This document shows, in pieces, positions 33,415 through 42,900 of a stretch of 45,714 nt of DNA. A model generated the notes under the pieces. The model ran no database searches and was not told where the DNA came from. It saw nothing but the letters and a program-made list of their open reading frames with translations. Numbering within the stretch: position 1 is the first letter of the stretch; each line of letters opens with the position of its first letter. Both the position numbers and the translations under genes were made by a program. Source of the stretch: a bacterium (lineage in GTDB: Bacteria; Electryoneota; Electryoneia; Electryoneales; Electryoneaceae); assembly GCA_028278125.1 (NCBI GenBank), contig JANQEY010000160.1:1-45714 (forward strand), in the 5' to 3' direction.

Positions 33415-35358
33415 TTATTTATACTCCTTCTTACGGTCTCCCATCGCGAACCATTCTTCGTAAATTTCTTCCAGGCGGGTTTCGGTATCAACAAGTTTTT
33501 TACGTTTTGACTGTTCACGCTTACGGTTATTTTTCTCAATCTCAATACTTATTTCATCCTTTAACCTGTCTTTCAATTTTTCCAGGCGCGCTATTTCCTG
33601 TTCAAGGTAACTAAATCTTTCAGCGTTGAACTTAATCTTATAAAATTTCTGTTTGTCTTTTTCTTTTCTATCTTTATTGTTGTTTTTTATAACTATCGAG
33701 TTGCGACTTGATGCTAATTCCCGTTCATCTTTTAACTTGTACCAGAATTCAGAGAAGTTACCCTCAAACGCTTCAATCTTGGGTGGTGTTAAATAGAGTA
33801 CATTATCAATCATCTTATCGAGGAAATACCTGTCGTGGCTGACTACGAATAGCGTCCCTTTAAATTCTTCCAGGGCATCTTCAACAGCTTCCCTGCTCTT
33901 AATATCGAGGTGATTTGTTGGCTCATCCAGGATCAGGAAATTTGCTTCAGAGGTCATCAGTGCTGCCAATTGCAGTCGCGCCTTCTCACCGCCAGAAAGG
34001 ACAGAAACCGGTTTGGAAAAATCATCTCTCTGGAAAAGGAATCGGTATAACATAGCCTCTGCCCTGTTTCTCAGCAGACCTGTCAACCTCATCGCCTCAT
34101 CAATAAGTTGATTTCCATATTCAAGATTTTCACCCATCTGCGCGAAGTAGCCGATTTTCATCGACGGCCCGACCCTTAGTGTTTTATCCTCCCACCGTCC
34201 TTTTTTTACAATATCTTTGATCAGCGTTGTTTTGCCGGTGCCGTTGGCCCCCACAAGAGCAACACGTTCACCCTGGCTGACAAGAAAACTTGCATTATTG
34301 ATTAATGGTTCATCATCAGTAAAACTTTTTGAATACTGTTTTACACTCAGTGCGATATCACCCTTGGTTTCCGATTTCGAAAAAGAAACTCCCAGTTTCC
34401 TGTTGTCTTCTCTGATTTTCTCCACCGGTTGCATACGGTTAATTCTTCGTTCAAAGTTCTTTGCTGTCCTCGCAAGCTTAGGATTATCATAAACATTTGC
34501 CCAGCTTTTGAGACGTTGTATCTGGAACTGTAACCGGTATATTTCCTTTTCCTGGCGCTTTGCAGCTGCTTCCAGTTTCTGCATCCTGGTAAGTTTTTCA
34601 GCCCTGTACGCGGAGTAATTTCCTTTATAGACTTCTATTTTCGCTTTTTCCATCTCGAAAATTGATTTGCATACAGAATCCAACAGGTATCTGTTATGGC
34701 TGACAAGCAGAAATGCACCCTTTGATGAATTGAGAATCTGTTCGAGCCAGTCCAAACCTTCAAAATCCAGGTGGTTACCGGGTTCGTCCAGCAGCATCAA
34801 GTCTGGATCCTGTACCAATACCCGCGCCAGCCCGATAATATTCCGTTCTCCCCCGGAAAATGTCGATGCGTCACGTTCCCAATCACTTCTGGGTACCTTT
34901 AAACCGTCAAGTACTGATTCAACTTTGACATCAGCCAGCCAGCCCTCACGTGATTCGAATTTATCATTTAAATTACTGTAACGGTTCAAAATAGCCTGGT
35001 AAAGTTTTTCATCCTCCTTTAATGCTGGATCTGCAAGTTTTTCTTCAAGTTCTCTTAATTGCGATTCAATTATATCAATTGATGATATCCCCTCCCTGAC
35101 TTCCTCGTAAAGCGATCTGCCGGGTTTATAGAGAGGATCCTGCTCCAGGTAACCGATTGTTATGCCAGGAGTGCGAACAAGATGACCACCTGATGATGAT
35201 TCCAGGCTACCAATTATTCTCAGCAAGGTGGTTTTACCGCACCCGTTTCGTCCAACCAGGCCGATATGTTGCCCGGCATTAATTTCCAGTGAGGTGGGAT
35301 TCAGGATGGTCTGCCCACCGAATGATTTTTGTAATGAATTAAGAACTAAGAGACTCAC
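33415..35358 (-). CDS. ABC-F family ATPase
   Basis: A soluble 647-residue protein with two ABC ATPase domains in tandem and no membrane segments. Domain 1: Walker A GRNGCGKT (36-43), signature FSGGE (167-171), Walker B LMLLDEP (187-193), switch H221. Domain 2: GANGTGKT near 370, LSGGEKARLQLAALM near 450, LDEPTNHLD. The interdomain linker (about 245-325) is the charged helical pair that inserts at the ribosomal E site in ABC-F proteins, and a coiled-coil C-terminus (560-640) recalls Uup/YdiF-type members. Expected to act on ribosomes. Domain 1 has DEPGNHLD where family members usually have DEPTNHLD. The start is GTG 35358 with a weak ribosome binding site. Confidence 0.95.
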   Translation of the reverse strand: MSLLVLNSLQKSFGGQTILNPTSLEINAGQHIGLVGRNGCGKTTLLRIIGSLESSSGGHLVRTPGITIGYLEQDPLYKPGRSLYEEVREGISSIDIIESQLRELEEKLADPALKEDEKLYQAILNRYSNLNDKFESREGWLADVKVESVLDGLKVPRSDWERDASTFSGGERNIIGLARVLVQDPDLMLLDEPGNHLDFEGLDWLEQILNSSKGAFLLVSHNRYLLDSVCKSIFEMEKAKIEVYKGNYSAYRAEKLTRMQKLEAAAKRQEKEIYRLQFQIQRLKSWANVYDNPKLARTAKNFERRINRMQPVEKIREDNRKLGVSFSKSETKGDIALSVKQYSKSFTDDEPLINNASFLVSQGERVALVGANGTGKTTLIKDIVKKGRWEDKTLRVGPSMKIGYFAQMGENLEYGNQLIDEAMRLTGLLRNRAEAMLYRFLFQRDDFSKPVSVLSGGEKARLQLAALMTSEANFLILDEPTNHLDIKSREAVEDALEEFKGTLFVVSHDRYFLDKMIDNVLYLTPPKIEAFEGNFSEFWYKLKDERELASSRNSIVIKNNNKDRKEKDKQKFYKIKFNAERFSYLEQEIARLEKLKDRLKDEISIEIEKNNRKREQSKRKKLVDTETRLEEIYEEWFAMGDRKKEYK

Positions 35359-35402
35359 TTGATACCCGGATTACATTTTGGTAACTGAAGATAAAACATC
35401 CG

Positions 35403-35452
35403 TAAACAAAACCATAGTAAAAATGCGGAATTCCGCGTATTTCAAATACTAT
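35403..35452 (-). terminator. Hairpin terminator of the small T9SS gene
   Basis: A nested stem is centred on the palindrome GCGGAATTCCGC (35425-35436), extended by AAAT/ATTT and ATAGTA/TACTAT (35414-35419 with 35447-35452). On the minus strand it is followed by a T-rich stretch (GGTTTTGTTT). It lies between the small T9SS gene and the ABC-F gene. Confidence 0.55.
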
Positions 35453-35528
35453 GCAGAATCCCGCCAATATAATTATTATCCAAGCAGATTTTCAGAACTG
35501 CTTATTGCCGTAATTGAAGAGAAAACTT

Positions 35529-36251
35529 TTACTTCAATAAAACTGCACGCGCGAAACTTATCCTGTTATCCGATTCCAATCTTATAAGATATACCCCGCT
35601 GGCCAGCGTTGAAGGCATCTGGTAGCTAACAACATGATTTCCTTCACTGTACACTTCACTGGAAAGTGTAGCAACAAGTCTACCTGATACAGTATAGACG
35701 TTTAACCCGGTAATGCCCTGCCTGGGGATCGTAAAACTGACATTGACCGTTGAATTGAAAGGATTCGGATATATCAGATCAATTCCAAAATCCGAAGGTT
35801 GTGACGATGAGGTTGCATCTGTTATTCCGTTCTCGACAGCATGAACAGTATATAGGATACTATCAGCATCAGCAGGATCATTTATATTAAAAACTACCAG
35901 CCAGACACTCCCATCACCTGCATCACCAACGTGAAAATCAACTTTTATTGTATCATGTGAACCGATTGCCAGGGTGTCGTTGAACGTACGGATTTGCGGG
36001 GGATAACATAGCTGACCTTTACACATAGATGTATTCCAGCCATCCGGATAATTATCACCGGCAAGTGAAATGACAAAAACTTCTTCTGAATCGCTCACGT
36101 TATTAAGAATATTGACAAATTCGTGGAAACCGCCTGCATCTACTGTATATTCAGTTTCTTCATCCGGCACTAACTCGAAACTGGATTGAGCCAGGACAAA
36201 TCCAGGAATAACAAATAATAATATCAGTGCTAAAAACCTCATCGCGCGCAT
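35529..36251 (-). CDS. Small T9SS-secreted protein with Ig-like domain
   Basis: 240 residues, with a signal peptide ending near VLAQ and GAGG 8 nt before the ATG at 36251. Residues 25-135 form one Ig-like beta domain with the block YPDGWNTSMCKGQLCYPP followed by LAIGSHDTIKVDFHVG, a conserved disulfide-type loop that I have seen as a recurring module in FCB exported proteins. The C-terminus is a type IX sorting domain, but weaker than the others: YPNPFNSTVNVSF, TLASGVYLIRLE, and it ends RAVLLK instead of KMxLxK. Probably a small surface or secreted protein. A single gene with its own terminator; the partner or ligand is unknown. Confidence 0.87.
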   Translation of the reverse strand: MRAMRFLALILLFVIPGFVLAQSSFELVPDEETEYTVDAGGFHEFVNILNNVSDSEEVFVISLAGDNYPDGWNTSMCKGQLCYPPQIRTFNDTLAIGSHDTIKVDFHVGDAGDGSVWLVVFNINDPADADSILYTVHAVENGITDATSSSQPSDFGIDLIYPNPFNSTVNVSFTIPRQGITGLNVYTVSGRLVATLSSEVYSEGNHVVSYQMPSTLASGVYLIRLESDNRISFARAVLLK

Positions 36252-36951
36252 ATTTCTACCTCACTTAACCTGTTAGAGCAATTTTCAATATAATTTAAAT
36301 TCGTTTATCTCTTTGAATAACATTAATAAATTAGTGCACATCGTGTAGAATCACAAGATGCGAGAAAGAAGTTTCGGGAGCTAAATTCAGCCTAGCAATT
36401 ATGCATTACCAGAGAAAATTTTAGCTTGACTCCCAGAGAACTTAAACTTTAGGAAATACTAAAACTAAGATTTTTCTATTAAATACAACAGGAAAGAAAC
36501 TGTTACCAAAAAAAAATCAATAAATATAAGCGTTCCAGGCTCGAAATATATCGTGGATACTAAACCACAGTTGCGAATTGCGGCTATCTTACCTTAATTT
36601 AACTATGTCAAGTTCTAGTTTCACCTTTTCATTTTTATAGATTAAACCGGGATATTCCCAGGTTTATCCCGTTATTATTCGCCATACATCTTGTTTATTA
36701 TAAATTTATAATATCTATATTTCTTCAATTAATAAATCTGTATTTCGCCATTTTTTAACTGTTGTAGTCATAAACAATCTGAGAAAAACTGGAGTACCTA
36801 TAGATTTATCATTAGCCAACTTACTTAGGTTTTTTTAAAGTTCTTCTGATTAGGGTTCTCTTCCTATACCAAGCTGCCCACTTTGTGCTACCCTGAACAG
36901 TCCATCTTTTAAAAGGAAACCTTTCTAAATACCAATTAACAGGAGTTTAGC
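36252..36951. other. Divergent intergenic region before the giant surface protein
   Basis: About 700 nt of AT-rich DNA with no convincing ORF or RNA gene. It must hold both divergent promoters. A hairpin region at 36644-36673 can fold in two exclusive ways: AAACCGGGA with TCCC-A-GGTTT, or CGGGATA with TATCCCG. AGGAG lies 8 nt before the giant gene start. Confidence 0.5.
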
Positions 36952-39900
36952 ATGAGACGTTTATCATGTTTTGTGGTGTTGTTAGTGCTGATGTCGTTTT
37001 TATCATCGGCAATTGCAGCACCTGGAGCTGAAAACAACACTCCCACTGCCCCTCGGTCAGATGCACCGATCGAAAACGTATTTAATGACAACAGTCATCG
37101 TGGGGCTGGTAACCATGAGCTTGACGAAGTCCTGGTCCTGTTGATCAGGGACGCTCAGACATGGTGGGGACCGTGTAATACGGAAATCCTGGATTTTTAC
37201 GAAGCAGAGGGATTCCTGGAGTATGACATTCTAAGTTCTACAGAATTCGATGAAGTCGATTTGTCTCAGTATTTTGCCATCTTTGTCGAAGGATGCCAGG
37301 ACGCCCCATTTAACGCCAATGTTGTTGATAGGATGGACGTACTCGAAGAATATGTCGATGATGGTGGATGGCTGCAATATCATGGTGGCACTAACGACCA
37401 TGGGAATCAATGGATATTATTCGATGGTACCACTTACACTACGGTAGGCAATAGCAACCAGAACTATATCGCCGACGGTCAGGAAGAGCATCCTGTCCTG
37501 GTTGATTTGGTTGAACCGTTCCAGGGCAATTCATGTAATCATGGTACCCTGAACGTGATGCCGGATAATGCCATTGTCCTCGTGGAAAATGCAGAAGTTG
37601 GCGGCGAACCTACACTGATTGAATATGATTATGGCCGTGGGCATGTAATTGTGTCAACAATGACTATGGAGTATATCGAACAGCATGGGAATGAAGGTGG
37701 TTCGATGGAACTACCCTGGCGCCTGTTTGAATACACACTCACACACCCCAGCTACGGCGCATTGTTCGGTAACGTCACAGATGAAGCCCTTAATCCGCTG
37801 GAAAATGTGGAAGTCCAGGCCTGGTTGCAGGACGACGAACTGGTCTACATGGGTAATGCCTTTACGGACGCTAATGGCGATTACGCATTCGAAATCGAAG
37901 ACCAGATTGTCGTGGAAGGTTTCTACGATATAACCGCTTTCCTCCCCGGGTACCAGATGGGAACCGAAGCAGACGTAGAAATTATCTCTGATGATAGTTC
38001 CTATGTTGATTTCGCCCTGGCGGAAGAAACTAACGAAGTATTAATCGTTGGTGTGGTTAGATCCGCTGAAGACCCTGAAGAGCTATTGCAGGACGTAATT
38101 GTAAGTATTCCTGCCCTTGGTATATGGGATGATACAAACTTTAACGGGATCTTCAACCTGGATTGGCAATTTGAAGGAAACTATCACTTCGAAATTGGGC
38201 ATAACCCAACAGGTTCAGAAGGATACCATAACCTCGAATTGTTCAACGTACCAGTAAATCCAGGTACAATTCCATTACAATTTGAATTGTTTGAAATCAT
38301 GCCACCTGCAAATGTGACTGCCAATTCAGGTGATGCGGAAATTACATTGAGGTGGGGCCTACCGGCTAACCACCCTGTCGACATGACCCTGGCAGCGGTG
38401 GATGAAGATATTGAATTATATGAAGCTACAATCGCTCGATTTAATGACAATGGTCAGCCTGATGAGATCGCAAAAATTCCATACCTCGAACAAGAGCTTA
38501 GTCGTCTGAATGCATTGCGAAAAACAATTATTCATGATGGTGAGCTTGATGAGATAACTGATTTTGAAGGTTACAGGATCAGGAGATTCTATCCTGACGA
38601 TACCGAGGAATTGCTTGAGGATCTTTTCACCGGTGGTGAATATCTCTTTGATAATCTCACCAACGATGAAATCTACGGATTCTCAATTGCGGCTGAATAC
38701 GGTTACGGTGAAGAATACCTGGTATTCTCGGACACACTCTATGTCAGGCCTCACACACTTGGTGGATATAACTTCGAAGAAGTTGCATACGAGTGGATTG
38801 AAATCAATCCGGATAACGGCGGACCGGGAACAGTAATCCTGGATGCCGGTGATGACGCTAACAGCGGATTATGGACAATCGCACCATTGAACTTCACTTA
38901 CTTCGGGAACATGTTTAATCAACTGGCTGCTTGTTCAAACGGCTGGATGAGCTTCACATACACCGGAAATAACATTGGTCCAACCATTCCAGATGTTTGG
39001 GAACCAAATAATACAATCATCGGGGTTAACGCGGATACTGACTGCGAATTGGGTGGTGATGAACTTGCCATCTGGTACTACGTTGACGAAGATGAAAACA
39101 GGGTAGTGGTTCAGTGGTTTGTAGCGCCATATACTGGAAACATTGACTACCGTTTCTCCTACCAGGCGGTTCTAGATTGTAATGATAACAGTATCCAGTT
39201 GAATTATGAATGGGCTGACGACTGGATGGACATAAACCGGGGTGGCGCAATCATCGGAATTGAAAACGGAGATGGTGATATAGCGTACACCTATGACATG
39301 AACAATCTAGTCGACGAGATGTCGCTGAAATGGACACCGGCGCAATGGACTTGGGGATCAATCTCAGGTACAGTTACATCTGACCTGACAGGTGATCCAA
39401 TCCCCGGAGCGGACATTACGATTTATGATGTTAACGGCGATGACTGGATTGGTATTACTGAAGGTGATGGAACTTATGAAGTTTTATGTGACCTTGATTT
39501 CGGTCCCTTCAGCGTTTCTGCCTATTCCCCGGGATATTACACCGAAACGATAGAAGATGTAGTCTACGACGGGGAAAACAACCCGGTTGTCGATATTGAG
39601 CTTGACGGGGTTCCCATCGGATATTGGGATGACTTTGAAGAAGACCTCGGTATCTGGGTACTCTCAGATAATAACATCCCTGGTGACCTCGAATGGGGTA
39701 TTCCAACCGCCGGACCCGGCGAAGACCACACCGATGAAGGAGAAAATTGCTGGGCGACCGTGCTTGGCGGTAACCATACAGGGCCAATGAACTACGGCGA
39801 TCCGCGTGGTGATACGCTGATGACAACTGAGTCCTGGTATGTGGGTTCAGAAGATGCTATCGTCACATACTGGCACTGGATAGAATATTATATGGACGCA

Positions 39901-42900
39901 TGGACTATCTTTGGCGCATATAATTTCCAGATCTCTACAGACTATGGTGAAACCTGGGAGATCCTGGAACCGATCGGCGGATATACGGGCTCATGTAACT
40001 ATCTCGGTACTTATAATCCGGACAACTGGACATGGACACCCGAGGATGGTTTCAGTGGATCATCGAACGCCTGGGTACAGGTTGCCTTCCCATTAGGAGA
40101 TTACCTGGGTGAAGATGTAATGTTCATGTTCCACTGTGGTAACTACTATGGAACCTGGAACTTCAGGTATGGTGTTGCCATTGACGATATGAATATTCAT
40201 GGTGTACCGGTACCAGGTATTATCGAAGGTATTGTGACCGACGATGATACGGGTGATCCCATTGAAAATGCTGAACTCACCTTGAAACTTGAAGGTGAAG
40301 AGGTTGACTTCTCAACTACAGATGAAACAGGCTACTATTTCTTTGAAAGAGTTGTTCCTACAGACTTTAACCCTGAGGATTATACTATTGACGCAGTAGC
40401 AGCCTTCTACGTTGAGCAGACACTCGAAGATATTTATGTACCTGAAGGTGAAACTGTTACAGTTGATGTCTCGATGATTCCGCAGACGCTGGAAGCCGAA
40501 TTTGAGGGAACTCTCTGGTCATCAGATACACCCGACACACCGGTTCCGGATGCTACGGTAACTATTCCGCAGCTTGGTATTATGACAACAACGGATGTGA
40601 ACGGTTACTTCAACCTTGGAACACAGATTGTCGGTACATATACATTTGATATTTCCTATGATAATCCGCAGCCAAACCACTTCGCGACTTTCCTGAATGT
40701 CTTCTGCCGTGAAGAGACTATGCCTCTCGAACTTTACGTCTCTGACCTGATGCCACCACTAGCACTGGCTGCAGACATCGGTGACCTGCAGGTAGAATTG
40801 AGCTGGGATCCTCCAGCGAATCACGAAGGAATGGACCTGCTGGCGGTTGAAGATCGGATCGAAGGTCTTATTCCTGCCGTTGAAGCACTCAGGAACAGTC
40901 CAAGCCAGAGACTACAGGCAATATACAGGCATTACGAATCCCGTCTGTTCAGCCTGCAAAATCTTCGTGATCGCCTGATCCATGCACAGGAAACCAACAC
41001 TGAACTTGATGAACTATTCGACTTTGTCGGATACCGCCTGAGGATAGATGGTGCAATTCAGCCGGAGATCATCGAGGAAGAATCGATAATGATCACCGGT
41101 TTGGACAATGGTCATGAATATTCGTTTGCAGTTGCTGCTGATTATGGATATGGAGACGACTACCTTCTCTTCACTGACGAGGTCCATGGACGTCCATTAC
41201 CGAATCCGGGATATGTTTTCCAGGTTATTCCGTATAACTGGACTGAAATTGATCCCGAAGAAGGCGGTGATGGTGAAATCTTCCATGATGCTGACCAGCC
41301 TTGGCCGAACATCACATGCAGCGAAATGATGTCAATTGATCCGCTATCATTTGAATTCTATGATGTTGAATATAATGAATTCTGCGCTGCTTCAAAGGGA
41401 TGGATTAGTTTCCTTACAACCGGCGATTTCTGGTGGATTGATCTTCCAGCCATTTGGAATCCAAATGCTCTGATTGTTCCATTTAACGCAGACTGGAGAA
41501 TCAATACCGAAGATGACGGGTATGCCCTCTACTATCTCGTTGATGAAGTTAATAACGAGGTTGTTATCCAGTGGAAAGTAAACAACTGGGAAATGAGTGA
41601 GTTTGAATACCAGGTCATCCTCGATTGCGAAAACAACACAATCTTGTGGAATTTTGACTATAACGATGACTGGGATTGGAACCATTATGGTCCCAGTGGT
41701 GTTGAGAACGAAGATGGTACCATAGCCAGTATTTATCCATGGGAAGAAATCGGTGATGAAACATCCATCCTGGTTCGTTACGTTGCTGAATTCGGAAACG
41801 TGGTAGGTACAGTTACGAATGAAGACGACGAACCTGTCGAAGGTGCATATGTCTACCTGTCGGAAGATCCTTCCGCATTTGGTGTTTCAGATGAAAATGG
41901 ATACTACGAAATACTTCTGGTAAACATTGAAGACGAACCATATACAGTCATCTGTCATGCCGACGGTTATGAACATATTGAAGTTGACAATGTCAACTGG
42001 GACAATGAAGAGTTTGAACAGGTTGTTGATTTTGAAGTAATTGAAATCAGCCACCGGACTCCTCCCTATTTCATCAGCTATGATGAAGCTTTCGACGATC
42101 GTGTCAGGCTCGTTATGGGAGAACCCGGACAATATCAGCATCTGGTAGCAGCCCAGTATGATGATGGTGTCGCGGCTGATGCATGGGTACTTCCCACGGA
42201 TAGCGATCAGAATCTCTGGGCATTCCCATTTGAAATTTCAGGCGAAGCACAGATTGTCCAGGCTGAATTGCGCCTGGCGTATTCAGACAGCCCCTGGGGA
42301 GAATGGCCGGACGCCCAAGCTGACCAGGTAATTGTCCAGGTCTTCAACGACAACAATGGTTTACCTGGTGAAGTTATTTACTCCTCAGAAGCCGTTATAG
42401 CTGAAGATGGATTAATCCTCCTGAACGAAGCTGTTGACGTTGAAGGTCGTTTCTGGGTTGGATACTATTCATCAACTGGACAGGAAGCTATCTGTGTTGA
42501 TGATCAGGCCGATCATGGCAGCCTCCTCTACTATTCAATCGATGGTGGTGCCACCTGGCAGGGACTTGATGCAGATGGTGATCCACTTGTTCGCCTGGAA
42601 CTCCTGTCATCACGTCCTGTTGTGTTGACAACAGAATTTGCCGTGATTGAACCTGGAGATGCAGATCCACAACAGCAGATGATCTATCCTGTTGCTGTGT
42701 CCCATGTATCCCCAGTCTATGGATATGTCCAGACTATCGCAGCACCGATGATTCCGTTGCAACCCGGCTGGAGTGGTATTGATGAGCTCGATGAATTTAT
42801 CGGCTTCAATATTCACTACTCACTTGATGACGGTGTTACCTGGGAACAGGACAATGTCGACCCAGTTGGTGAAGACACCTATGACCTGATTCTCGGTAGT

